Source of the DNA: Bacillota bacterium | Lineage (GTDB): Bacteria > Bacillota > Sulfobacillia > JACIYH01 | Assembly (NCBI GenBank): GCA_040757085.1 | Contig: JBFLXJ010000017.1 | Span: forward strand, 1-64,000 | Length of the DNA: 64,000 nucleotides | Direction: 5' to 3' | Shown here: positions 24,805-33,209 of the stretch, piece by piece | Position numbering within the stretch: position 1 is the stretch's first letter | Layout: each line of letters opens with the position of its first letter | Position numbers and translations under genes: made by a program | Notes under the pieces: model-generated | Seen by the model: the letters and a program-made list of their open reading frames with translations, nothing else | The model's database searches: none | Told to the model about the DNA's origin: nothing

Positions 24805-25311
24805 TTGGGTGACGAGCGGGGGACGGGGGCGTTCAGCGCAGAAGACCTCCTGGTGATGTACCAGGAACTGGTACGTTCGATAAGAGAACTGCACTGGCAC
24901 GAATTGCTTCCCGTGCGGTTGACGATGCCCCAGCTCAAGGTGCTGCACGTGCTGTGCAGGCACGGCAAGGTTACTGCCGGCGAACTGGCGGAAACGCTGG
25001 GGGTTTCCGCTCCCACGGTCACCGACATAGTGGAGCGCATGTCGGCCCTGGGCCTGGTGACCAAAGAGCGGGGGTGCGAGGACCGCCGGGTGGTTTACGT
25101 TTCCGTAACGCCTGCGGGGGAGGAAACCCTCCGGCAGGTACTTCAGGAGCGGTGGTCATTCTACCGGGACCTGTTCGAGGGGATGTCCCCCGGGGAGCGG
25201 GACGCGGTGGGGCGCGGCTTGCAGGCGCTGCAGGAAGCAGTCCGGCGGCATAGCACCCTGGGGAGGGCGAGGACGGCGCCGGGAGGAGGCAACGCGAAGG
25301 AGCATGACTGA
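24805..25311 (+). CDS. MarR-family transcriptional regulator
   Basis: A 168-residue winged-helix regulator. The MarR signature is clear: TMPQLKVLHVLCRHGKVTAGELAETLGVSAPTVTDIVERM (recognition helix region; quoted in part as APTVTDIVERM) and the wing DRRVVYVSVTPAG. TTG 24805 follows CGGAGGGG. It is co-transcribed with an ABC exporter and overlaps its ATPase gene by eight bases, suggesting ligand-responsive control of that exporter. The ligand is unknown. Confidence 0.93.
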   Translation: MGDERGTGAFSAEDLLVMYQELVRSIRELHWHELLPVRLTMPQLKVLHVLCRHGKVTAGELAETLGVSAPTVTDIVERMSALGLVTKERGCEDRRVVYVSVTPAGEETLRQVLQERWSFYRDLFEGMSPGERDAVGRGLQALQEAVRRHSTLGRARTAPGGGNAKEHD

Positions 25312-26317
25312 CGAAGCCATAGTCGAGACGGACCGGCTGACCAAGCAATACGCGGGCGGAACCCTGGCCGTAGACCGGGTGAGTTTCCAGGTGCGGAGGG
25401 GCGAGATATTCGGCTTCCTGGGTCCCAACGGTGCCGGGAAGACCACCACCATCATGATGCTCACCACGCTGACCCGGCCCACGTCGGGCCGGGCGGTGGT
25501 GTGCGGTTACGATGTGGTGGCCTCGCCGCATCTGGTCAGGCAGCAACTGGGGTACGTGTCCCAGGATGTGGCGGTGGACGAGAGCCTGACCGGCTGGGAG
25601 AACCTTTACCTGCAGGGGAGGCTGTATCACCTGGCACCGGCTGCGCTGCGGCAGCGCATTGCCGATGTCCTGGCCACCGTGGAACTGGAGGAACACGCCC
25701 ACCGTCCGGTATCCACCTATTCCGGAGGGATGCGCAAGAGGCTGGACATCGCCGCCGGTCTCATCCATCGCCCCCGGCTGCTGTTTCTGGACGAGCCCAC
25801 CCTGGGCCTGGACATCCAGACGCGCAGCCGCATCTGGGAATACATCCGGCGGATGCGAGACGAGCACGGCGTCACCGTGTTCCTCACGACCCACTATATG
25901 GAGGAGGCCGACCGCCTGTGCGATCGGGTGGCGATCATCGACCACGGGCAGATCGTGGCCCTGGACACTCCCGCAGCCCTGAAGCGTTCCCTCGGGGGCG
26001 ACCTGATCACCATCCGCCTGGCGGGTGCGCCGGCCCGGCCCGATCTGGCCGCCGGAATGGCGGGCCTGCCCCTGGTGGAGTCGGTAAAACCCGGGGAGGA
26101 CGGTGCTTTCCAGTTGGTGGTCCGGGAAGGAGAGAGGGCTACCCCGGTGCTGCTGGACTTCCTTTCCTCCCGGGGGGTGCAGGTGGAGTCGGTGGCCCTC
26201 AAGCGCCCCACGCTGGACGACGTCTTTCTGCGCTACACGGGGCGGCAGTTGCGGGAAGACGAGGGTGCGGCAAGTTACCAGCGCATGGTGAGGGCGGTAA
26301 GGAGGGTGCGGCGGTGA
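25304..26317 (+). CDS. DrrA-type ABC exporter ATPase
   Basis: A 337-residue nucleotide-binding protein. Walker A GPNGAGKTTT, signature YSGGMRKRLDIA, Walker B LLFLDEPTLGLD, and the H-loop TTHYMEEAD are all present. The C-terminal extension (about 225-337) is of the daunorubicin-resistance DrrA type, with LKRPTLDDVFLRYTGR. It pairs with the permease that follows (GTGA overlap) and is preceded by a MarR regulator. Probably exports a drug-like or lipid substrate; the specific substrate cannot be read from the sequence. Confidence 0.94.
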   Translation: MTDEAIVETDRLTKQYAGGTLAVDRVSFQVRRGEIFGFLGPNGAGKTTTIMMLTTLTRPTSGRAVVCGYDVVASPHLVRQQLGYVSQDVAVDESLTGWENLYLQGRLYHLAPAALRQRIADVLATVELEEHAHRPVSTYSGGMRKRLDIAAGLIHRPRLLFLDEPTLGLDIQTRSRIWEYIRRMRDEHGVTVFLTTHYMEEADRLCDRVAIIDHGQIVALDTPAALKRSLGGDLITIRLAGAPARPDLAAGMAGLPLVESVKPGEDGAFQLVVREGERATPVLLDFLSSRGVQVESVALKRPTLDDVFLRYTGRQLREDEGAASYQRMVRAVRRVRR

Positions 26318-27114
26318 GCATGGGGAAAGCGTTTTCAGTCGCGGGCGGCACGCTGCTGGCTGACACCTGGTGGATATGCTGGCGGGAACTGAAGCGCCTG
26401 TGGGGGCAGAAGATCCGCATCCTGATGACCCTGATCCAGCCTCTCATCTGGCTGGCCCTGATGGGCAACATGTTCGAGCGGATAGCGGCCATACCGGGCT
26501 TCCCCGCCCGGTCTTATCTGGACTACATGGCGCCCGGGATAGTCACCATGGTCACCCTGTTCGGCGGCATTTTCGGGGGGCTGGGCGTGGTGTGGGACCG
26601 GCGGCTGGGATATCTCCAGAAGCTGCTGGCCGCCCCCATCTCTCGGGCGGCCGTTGTTACGGGCAAGATGCTGGCCATCGCCATCCAGACCGCCTTCCAG
26701 GCACTGGTGATATTCGGACTGGCCCTGTCCATGGGAGTCCATTTTGCGGCCGGGGTCCCCGGGGTGCCGGTCTTGGTCCTGCTGGCCGTACTGCTCAGCC
26801 AGGTATTTGCCGGGATTTCTCTGTGCCTGGGGGCGGTGCTCACCAGTCACGAGGCCCTGATGGCGGTGGTGAACTTCCTCACCATGCCCCTGATGTTCAC
26901 TTCCAACGCCATGATGCCTCTCGACATGATGCCCCCGTGGCTGGCCCGGCTGGCCGTGCTGAATCCCCTGAGTTACGCCATCAATCCCATGCGCACCCTT
27001 TTCCTCAGCGGCTGGGACTGGGCAGGGCTGGTCCGGGGTGTCGTGGTCCTGGCCCTGGCCGGCCTGGCCATGACGGTGGCGGCATCCTCTCTGTTCCGCC
27101 GCAGCATCGCCTGA
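26314..27114 (+). CDS. ABC-2 type (DrrB-like) exporter permease
   Basis: A 266-residue membrane protein with about six hydrophobic segments and the ABC-2 signature LNPLSYAINPMRTLF. GTG 26314 overlaps the ATPase stop by four bases, and GGAGGG lies ahead. It would form the transmembrane half of the MarR-controlled exporter. Confidence 0.93.
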   Translation: MSMGKAFSVAGGTLLADTWWICWRELKRLWGQKIRILMTLIQPLIWLALMGNMFERIAAIPGFPARSYLDYMAPGIVTMVTLFGGIFGGLGVVWDRRLGYLQKLLAAPISRAAVVTGKMLAIAIQTAFQALVIFGLALSMGVHFAAGVPGVPVLVLLAVLLSQVFAGISLCLGAVLTSHEALMAVVNFLTMPLMFTSNAMMPLDMMPPWLARLAVLNPLSYAINPMRTLFLSGWDWAGLVRGVVVLALAGLAMTVAASSLFRRSIA

Positions 27115-27159
27115 GGCCACGGGCCGAAGGTCCTGGCGACCGCGGTGATGGGAAAGGGG

Positions 27160-27353
27160 TGGCTGGGTCGTTCCACGGGCGGCCGCTACCTGCTGGCCGG
27201 CGAGGACGTGAGCAGGAAGGCCGACTCCCAGCTTGCCGAAATCCGCAACCGGCCATCGGTTTCGTCTTCCAGAATTACTACCTGCTTCCCCGTCTCACGG
27301 CGCTGGCCAATGTGGAAATCCCCCTCGTATGCCGGGGTGTGCCGGCGGCGTAA
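27160..27353 (+). pseudogene. remnant of a MacB/LolD-type ABC transporter ATPase
   Basis: A decayed fragment. GRYLLAGEDVSRKADSQLAE-IRNR is read in one frame up to about 27256, and IGFVFQNYYLLPRLTALANV with EIPLVCRGVPAA in another frame to a stop at 27353. Together they match the Q-loop region of MacB-like ATPases. One base is missing at the join (CGG-CC-ATC). Walker A, signature and Walker B segments are absent. No Shine-Dalgarno or full gene is present, so it is not functional. Confidence 0.8.
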
Positions 27354-27422
27354 CGCCTGGTGTTGCCAAAGGGGCCGGGCATCGGTATCCTAGAAGCGAC
27401 CGCACGGCAGGGGGGTCGCTCG

Positions 27423-28271
27423 TTGGTTCCTTTTGTCAAGATGCACGGCCTGGGGAATGACTATGTGTTCGTGGATCTGGTGGCCCACGACCTCCCCGGT
27501 GTGGGGGAAGACGAGTTCCCGGTGCTGTCCCGGGCGGTGAGCGACCGCCACCGGGGAGTGGGCTCGGACGGCCTCATCCTGGTATTGCCCCCTGTGCAGG
27601 ACGGGGGACCCTACCGGATGCGCATCTTCAACGCCGACGGTTCCGAGGCGGAGATGTGCGGCAACGGGGTGAGGTGCTTTGCCTTCTACCTGCACAGCCG
27701 GGGGTACTGCCGCGGGCCCGACTGCCAGGTGGACACCCTGGCGGGTCCTATCCACACCCGCATCCTGCACGTGGAAGCGGTGGGCGGGCAGCCCCGCTGG
27801 GCCCGGGTGCGGGTGGACATGGGTCCCCCCCGGGGATGGCGGGAACTGGCGGTCCCGGTGGCAGGCCGGGAATTCCGCATGATTGCGGTGTCCATGGGGA
27901 ATCCCCACGCCGTGATCATGGATGGCTGGAGCGAGGAAGACTTCCCGGTGTACGGCCCCCAACTGGAAAGGCACCCCGCCTTCCCCCAGGGGACCAACGT
28001 GGAGTTCGTGCGTATCCGCCATCCCGGGGATGCGGGCGAGCGCGGCCACCTGGAGGTGCTGGTGTGGGAGAGGGGGTCGGGTCCCACCCAGGCCTGCGGA
28101 ACGGGGGCGTGCGCGGCCGTGGTGGCGGCGGCTCTGCAGGGCAGGGCGGCCCGGCAGGCGCGGGTTTCTCTGCCCGGAGGAGACCTGGAGGTGGAGTGGT
28201 CCGCCGAGGGCAACGTGTACATGACGGGGCCGGCCCACGAGGTGTGCCGCGGGGAGTTCCTCTGGCCCTGA
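27423..28271 (+). CDS. dapF: diaminopimelate epimerase
   Basis: Converts LL- to meso-diaminopimelate for lysine and peptidoglycan. It has 282 residues and both catalytic cysteine motifs: ADGSEAEMCGNGVRC and QACGTGACAA. It starts MHGLGNDYVF-like with VKMHGLGNDYVFVD. TTG 27423 is chosen by homology; GGGGGGTC lies 12 bases upstream. The downstream neighbour is a DapL-type aminotransferase, so the two probably perform consecutive steps of the diaminopimelate-aminotransferase route. Confidence 0.95.
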   Translation: MVPFVKMHGLGNDYVFVDLVAHDLPGVGEDEFPVLSRAVSDRHRGVGSDGLILVLPPVQDGGPYRMRIFNADGSEAEMCGNGVRCFAFYLHSRGYCRGPDCQVDTLAGPIHTRILHVEAVGGQPRWARVRVDMGPPRGWRELAVPVAGREFRMIAVSMGNPHAVIMDGWSEEDFPVYGPQLERHPAFPQGTNVEFVRIRHPGDAGERGHLEVLVWERGSGPTQACGTGACAAVVAAALQGRAARQARVSLPGGDLEVEWSAEGNVYMTGPAHEVCRGEFLWP

Positions 28272-28327
28272 TTTGGGGCGGCCGGGCTCAGCCGGCAGCA
28301 GTGGAGCGAGGATTTGGGAAGGGGTGC

Positions 28328-29497
28328 ATGTCGATGCCGCAGGTAGCGCAGAGGATAGCAAGTATTCCGCCGTACCTTTTCGCCCGTATGGATAAGGTGC
28401 GCAAGGAACTGGTGGCCCGCGGGGTGGATGTGATCAGCCTGGCCATCGGAGATCCGGATGTGCCCACGCCCGGATACGTGGTGGACGCCCTCTACCAGGC
28501 AGCCCAGGACGCTTCCACTCACCGCTACCCGCCCTACGAGGGCCTGGCCGAATTCCGCCGGGCCATGGCCCGGCGGTACCGGGATAGGTTCGGGGTGGAA
28601 CTGGACCCCGACCGGGAAGTGATGACGCTCATCGGTTCCAAGGAAGGCATTGCCCACCTGTTCTGGGCCTTCGTGGACCCCGGAGACGTGGTGCTGCTGC
28701 CGGATCCGGCGTACCCGGTGTACCGGACTCATGCCGCCCTGTGCGGGGCGCGCATCCACTCCATGCCCCTTTTGCCCGAGAACGGCTTCCTGCCCGACCT
28801 GGAGGCCATCCCGGAAGAGGTGGCGCGGGCAGCCAAGCTCATGTTCATTAACTATCCCAACAACCCCACGGCGGGCGTGGCCGACCTGGAATTCATGCGC
28901 AGGGCGGTGGATTTTGCCCGCCGGTACGATATTCTTCTCTGCCACGACGCTGCCTACGTGGAGAACACGTACGACGGCTACGTTGCCCCCAGCGTTCTGC
29001 AGGTGGACGGTGCCAAAGACGTGGCCATCGAGTTCTACTCGCTCTCCAAGCCCTTCAACATGACGGGATGGCGCCTGGGTGCTGCGGTGGGGAACGCTGA
29101 GGCGGTGGCCGGGCTGGGTGTCATAAAGACCAATACCGACTCGGGCCAGTTTGCCGCCGTGCAGCGGGCCGGGGTGAAGGCCCTCCTGGACAACCCTGAT
29201 CATTTCATCGCCTCCATGAACGAGGTGTACCGCCAGCGCCGTGATCTGGTGGTGTCAACCCTGCGCGACCTGGGGTTTGACGTGCGGCCGCCGCGGGGCA
29301 GTTTTTACATCTGGTTGCGCGTACCCCAGGGATACACGGATGAGGAGTTCTCCGCCCACCTGCTGGAAAAGGCGGGCGTGATGGTCACTCCCGGGTCGGC
29401 GTACGGGGAAACCGGGCGTAGCTTCGTGCGTATTTCCCTCACCGTGCCCACCTCCCGCCTGGAGGAGGCCATGGGGCGCCTGCGGAACAGCCTCTGA
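28328..29497 (+). CDS. dapL: LL-diaminopimelate aminotransferase-type PLP enzyme
   Basis: A 389-residue class I aminotransferase. Motifs: AIGDPDVPTP, YPNNPTAG, and the PLP-lysine SLSKPFNMTGWRLG. It resembles the DapL2/methanogen-clostridial LL-diaminopimelate aminotransferases, which make LL-DAP from tetrahydrodipicolinate. The neighbouring dapF supports this over a general alanine/aspartate aminotransferase. The start is ATG 28328 after GGGAAGGGG; a second ATG follows two codons later. Confidence 0.85.
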   Translation: MSMPQVAQRIASIPPYLFARMDKVRKELVARGVDVISLAIGDPDVPTPGYVVDALYQAAQDASTHRYPPYEGLAEFRRAMARRYRDRFGVELDPDREVMTLIGSKEGIAHLFWAFVDPGDVVLLPDPAYPVYRTHAALCGARIHSMPLLPENGFLPDLEAIPEEVARAAKLMFINYPNNPTAGVADLEFMRRAVDFARRYDILLCHDAAYVENTYDGYVAPSVLQVDGAKDVAIEFYSLSKPFNMTGWRLGAAVGNAEAVAGLGVIKTNTDSGQFAAVQRAGVKALLDNPDHFIASMNEVYRQRRDLVVSTLRDLGFDVRPPRGSFYIWLRVPQGYTDEEFSAHLLEKAGVMVTPGSAYGETGRSFVRISLTVPTSRLEEAMGRLRNSL

Positions 29498-29532
29498 GCG
29501 AGGGGCGGATGAACCGGGTGGGAGAGCCTGGC

Positions 29533-30516
29533 GTGCGCAGTATGAGCGGATACGGATGCGGGGAAGCCCAGGCGCGCGGATGGCGCGTCAGGGTGGAGGT
29601 GCGCAGCCTCAACCACCGGTTCCTGGATGTGGCCGTTCGTTTCCCCCGTTTTTGCCTGGCCCTGGAGGAGCGGGTCCGGGAAGTGGTGGGGCAGCGTCTG
29701 CAGCGCGGCCGGGTGGAGGTGTTCCTGACCGCCGAGCCCACGGTGGACCTGCCCCGCCAGGTGCGGGTGGACCGCGGCCTGGCCAGGGCCTACCACCATG
29801 CCCTGCAGGAACTTGCCCGGGTGCTGGCCGAGGAAATGGCTCCGGCAGCGGGTGAGGTGCCCGCGCGGGACGGCGCGACAATAATGGGTGAGCCGTCCGT
29901 ACGGCAGGAGCGGGCCGTGATGGGCTGGTCGGCCGGTACCGGCCGGCCGGGGCCGGGAGAGTTGGTCTGGATCGCCCAGTTGCCGGGTGTGATGGAGCCC
30001 GCCGAAGCCCAGGTGGATGTGGAGGGGGTGTGGGCGGCTGCCCTCCCCGCCCTGGAGCAGGCCCTGGCTGCGGTGGAGGAAATGCGGGCCGCCGAGGGGG
30101 AGCGCCTGGGGACGGACATGGGCGCCAGGATAGCGCGGTTGCGGGAACTGGTGGCTCAGGTCCGGGCGCGAGCACCCCACCTGGAAGAGGAGTACCGGCA
30201 ACGGCTGGTCAGGCGCCTCGGGGAACTGGCACCCCTGGTGGAACCGGCCCGGCTGGTGGCGGAGGTGGCTCTCCACGCCGAAAAGGTGAGCATCCACGAA
30301 GAACTGGTACGGCTATCGTCCCATCTGGAGGAGATGGGGCGCCTGCTGGCCGGAGACGAACCCGTCGGCCGGCGCCTGGACTTCCTGTTGCAGGAGGCGT
30401 TCCGGGAGGCCACCACCATGGCGGCCAAGGCCCAGGACGCTGCCGTCTCTGCCCTGGTGGTCGAGATTAAGGCAGAACTTGAGAAAATGCGGGAGCAGGG
30501 ACAAAATGTGGTGTAG
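29533..30516 (+). CDS. yicC: YicC-family endoribonuclease
   Basis: A 327-residue YicC/YloC protein. It begins [11 protein letters not shown], equal to the usual MIRSMTGYG start, has [13 protein letters not shown] near residue 20, and ends with the conserved DUF1732 segment [24 protein letters not shown] 29533 behind GGGAGAG is preferred over the in-frame ATG 29509. The family cleaves RNA. It leads the yicC-remA-gmk-rpoZ-coaBC-priA block found in many Bacillota. Confidence 0.93.
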   Translation: MRSMSGYGCGEAQARGWRVRVEVRSLNHRFLDVAVRFPRFCLALEERVREVVGQRLQRGRVEVFLTAEPTVDLPRQVRVDRGLARAYHHALQELARVLAEEMAPAAGEVPARDGATIMGEPSVRQERAVMGWSAGTGRPGPGELVWIAQLPGVMEPAEAQVDVEGVWAAALPALEQALAAVEEMRAAEGERLGTDMGARIARLRELVAQVRARAPHLEEEYRQRLVRRLGELAPLVEPARLVAEVALHAEKVSIHEELVRLSSHLEEMGRLLAGDEPVGRRLDFLLQEAFREATTMAAKAQDAAVSALVVEIKAELEKMREQGQNVV

Positions 30517-30542
30517 GGGCGGATGAAGCAGGGGAGGTCACC

Positions 30543-30824
30543 ATGGAAATCAAGCTCGTCAACGTGGGATTTGGTAATATAGTGTCGGCCCACCGGATCG
30601 TGGCCATCGTGAGCCCGGAATCTGCGCCCATCAAGCGGATCATCGGTGAGGCCCGCGACCGGGGCCTGCTCATCGATGCCACTTACGGGCGGCGGACGCG
30701 GGCGGTGATCATCGCCGACTCGGGCCACGTGGTCCTGTCGGCAGTGCAGCCGGAGACGGTAGCCCACCGCGTGGGTGGTAAGGAAGCGGTTGAGGAGCCG
30801 GCGGAATCCCCGGGCAGGGAGTGA
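30543..30824 (+). CDS. remA: RemA/DUF370 regulatory protein
   Basis: A 93-residue protein starting [25 protein letters not shown]-like, with [35 protein letters not shown] (cited in parts; the key segment is [13 protein letters not shown]). RemA is a small DNA-binding regulator of matrix genes in B. subtilis. GGGGAGG lies six bases ahead of the ATG. Its position before gmk is conserved. Confidence 0.94.
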   Translation: MEIKLVNVGFGNIVSAHRIVAIVSPESAPIKRIIGEARDRGLLIDATYGRRTRAVIIADSGHVVLSAVQPETVAHRVGGKEAVEEPAESPGRE

Positions 30825-30834
30825 CGGCTCGTCC

Positions 30835-31530
30835 ATGGATACGGGACTGCTGGTGGTTCTTTCCGGGCCTTCGGGGGTAGGCAAGGGTCGGGTGAGGGAG
30901 GCCCTGAGTGCCGAGATGCCCGACCTGGTATATGCGGTATCGGCTACCACGCGGGATCCCCGGCCGGGCGAGGTGGACGGGGTCCACTATCATTTCCTGA
31001 GCGAAGAGGAATTCCGCCGTCGCCTGCAGGGGGGCGAGTTCGTGGAGTGGGCCAACGTGTATGGTCACCTCTACGGCACCCCGGGCGAGCCGGTGCGACG
31101 CTTGCTCCGGGAAGGCCGCACGGTGATCATGGAGAAGGACGTGCAGGGCGCGCGCACCCTCCGGGGTGTGTTCCCCGAGGCCGTGTTCGTGTTCCTGCTA
31201 CCCCCGTCGGTGGAAGAACTGTGGCGGCGCCAGGAAGGGCGGGCGACGGAGACGGAGGAGAGCCTGGCACGGCGCCGACATGCGGCTGCGGCGGAACTGG
31301 CCGAGGTGGAGTGGTATGATTATGCGGTGGTGAATGACGATCTGGACCGGGCGGTCGCCGCCGTCAGGGCCATCATCACCGCCGAAAGATGCAGGGTGAG
31401 GCGGGTACTCCCCCGCCTGAATCTCCCCTGGTTGCCGGAGAGCCCCCGCGGTGAAGGGGCCGGCAGCCGGGGATGCGGCGCAGGGCTGCGCCACTGTCCT
31501 ATACGAGTCAGTGGGTTGAAGGAGAGGTGA
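30835..31530 (+). CDS. gmk: guanylate kinase
   Basis: Phosphorylates GMP to GDP. P-loop GPSGVGKGRV and the GMP-binding segment SATTRDPRPGEVDGVHYHF are present. The 231-residue frame is some 25-30 residues longer than usual, with a low-complexity tail after about residue 200 (LPESPRGEGAGSRGCGAG). ATG 30835 comes ten bases after the remA stop. It is four bases from rpoZ. Confidence 0.95.
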   Translation: MDTGLLVVLSGPSGVGKGRVREALSAEMPDLVYAVSATTRDPRPGEVDGVHYHFLSEEEFRRRLQGGEFVEWANVYGHLYGTPGEPVRRLLREGRTVIMEKDVQGARTLRGVFPEAVFVFLLPPSVEELWRRQEGRATETEESLARRRHAAAAELAEVEWYDYAVVNDDLDRAVAAVRAIITAERCRVRRVLPRLNLPWLPESPRGEGAGSRGCGAGLRHCPIRVSGLKER

Positions 31531-31534
31531 GGCC

Positions 31535-31747
31535 GTGAACCTGGTCGATCTGCCCCTCGAGCAACTGCTTCCCTACGTGGACGCCAAGTACACCCTGGTA
31601 TCGCTGGCGGCCAAGAGGGCGCGGGAACTGCTGGAAGGGCATCCTCCCCTGCTGGTGAGTCGTTCCAGCAAGCCGGTCACAGTAGCCCTGGAGGAAATAG
31701 CGAGCGGGCTCATCACCTACCGGCGCGAGGTTGCGCGGATGAAGTAG
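31535..31747 (+). CDS. rpoZ: RNA polymerase omega subunit
   Basis: A 70-residue protein with YTLVSLAAKRARELLEG and KPVTVALEEIASGLITYR, the omega signature. The start is GTG 31535 after GAAGGAGAGGTGAGG. It sits in the conserved gmk-rpoZ-coaBC order. Confidence 0.93.
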   Translation: MNLVDLPLEQLLPYVDAKYTLVSLAAKRARELLEGHPPLLVSRSSKPVTVALEEIASGLITYRREVARMK

Positions 31748-31772
31748 GTGGGCCGCCGCGGGAGGGGGGCGA

Positions 31773-33209
31773 ATGGTGGTGTCCCCTGAGGAACTCAGGA
31801 CAGGCGAGCCTGGAGGTGAGGAGTCCCGCAGGGAAGCCGGCAGCGGCACGGCCAGAGGGGCGGCGTCCCCGCAGCCGGCCCTGGCGGGGAAGGTGGTGGT
31901 GGTGGGCATCACCGGCGGGATCGCCGCCTACAAGGCGGTAGAGGTGGTGAGCCGTCTCCGCCAGCTGGGTGCGGACGTGCACGTGGTGATGACCCGCGCC
32001 GCCACCAGGTTCGTGACGCCCCTCACCCTCCAGACGATCTCCGGGAACCCGGTGGTCACCCGCCTGTTTTCCCGGGTGACCCGCTGGAACGTGGAGCACG
32101 TGGCGCTGGCGGAGCGGGCGGATCTCTTGCTGGTGGTTCCCGCCACCGCCAACGTGGTGGGGAAGGTGGCGGCCGGTATCGCCGATGACTTCCTGACTAC
32201 CACCATCATGGCCTGCCGGGCCCCCGTGGTCTTCTGCCCTTCAATGAATTTTCGCATGTACGAGAATCCCGTGTTTCAGGGCAACATGGCCCGGCTCAAG
32301 GAGCTGGGGTACCATTTCATACCCCCCGAGACGGGGTGGCTGGCCGAGGGGACGGTGGGGGTGGGCAGGCTGCCCCAGCCTGCCCGCATCGTGGAGCGGG
32401 TGGTGGCAATGCTTGCTGCGCCGGCGTGCCGGCTCGCTAGCGCTGGAGCGGCCATCCCAAGGGCGGACGAACCTGCGCGGGAGTCCGGGTCGGTCAGAGC
32501 GGCGGAGCCCGCCGGGGACGTCGGGGCTGTGGGTGTGCCGGCGGGCGACCTGGCAGGACGGCGGGTGCTGGTCACGGCCGGTCCCACCCGGGAGATGATC
32601 GATCCCGTGCGGTTCATATCCAACCCCTCATCGGGGAAGATGGGGTATGCCCTCGCCCGCGCCGCGCGGGCCCGGGGTGCCGGTGTGGTGCTGGTGTCGG
32701 GCCCCGTGGAGCTGCCACCGCCGGAGGGAGTAGATCTGGTGCGCGTTACCTCTGCCGAGGAGATGTACCACGCGGTCATGGAGAGGCTGCCGGGCGTTCA
32801 CCTGGTGCTCAAGGCGGCAGCGGTGGGCGACTGGCGTCCCCGCCGGGTGTACCCGTGCAAAGTGAAGAAGGAGGATAAGGCGGGCTGGTTGCTGGAACTC
32901 GAGCCCACCCCTGACATCCTGGCGGAAGTGGGCAGGCGGAAAGGGAACACGGTGGTGGTGGGGTTCGCCGCCGAGACGGACGACATCGACCGCCACGCCC
33001 GGGAGAAGATCGCGCGCAAGAACCTGGATTTACTCGTGGTGAACGACGTGAGCCGGCCCGGGATGGGTTTTGCCAGCGACGACAATAAGGTGACGTTGTA
33101 CTGGCCCGACGGGACCACCGAAGATCTTCCCCTGATGAGCAAGGAGGAACTGGCTCATCGCATCCTCGACCGTGTTGTCCCCCTCCTGGAATCACGCCGC
33201 GGTGAGTGA
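31773..33209 (+). CDS. coaBC: phosphopantothenoylcysteine decarboxylase/synthetase
   Basis: A bifunctional coenzyme A enzyme of 478 aa. The N-terminal CoaC flavoprotein (about 38-215) has GITGGIAAYKA, the active-site region NVEHVALAERAD, and PSMNFRMYENP. A 45-residue Ala/Gly/Pro linker precedes the CoaB domain (from about 265: VLVTAGPTREMIDPVRFISNPSSGKMG, cited for TAGPT and SNPSSGKMG), which includes LKAAAVGDWRP. The N-terminal 35 residues before the flavodoxin-like core are low complexity. It is followed by priA with an eight-base overlap. Confidence 0.95.
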   Translation: MVVSPEELRTGEPGGEESRREAGSGTARGAASPQPALAGKVVVVGITGGIAAYKAVEVVSRLRQLGADVHVVMTRAATRFVTPLTLQTISGNPVVTRLFSRVTRWNVEHVALAERADLLLVVPATANVVGKVAAGIADDFLTTTIMACRAPVVFCPSMNFRMYENPVFQGNMARLKELGYHFIPPETGWLAEGTVGVGRLPQPARIVERVVAMLAAPACRLASAGAAIPRADEPARESGSVRAAEPAGDVGAVGVPAGDLAGRRVLVTAGPTREMIDPVRFISNPSSGKMGYALARAARARGAGVVLVSGPVELPPPEGVDLVRVTSAEEMYHAVMERLPGVHLVLKAAAVGDWRPRRVYPCKVKKEDKAGWLLELEPTPDILAEVGRRKGNTVVVGFAAETDDIDRHAREKIARKNLDLLVVNDVSRPGMGFASDDNKVTLYWPDGTTEDLPLMSKEELAHRILDRVVPLLESRRGE

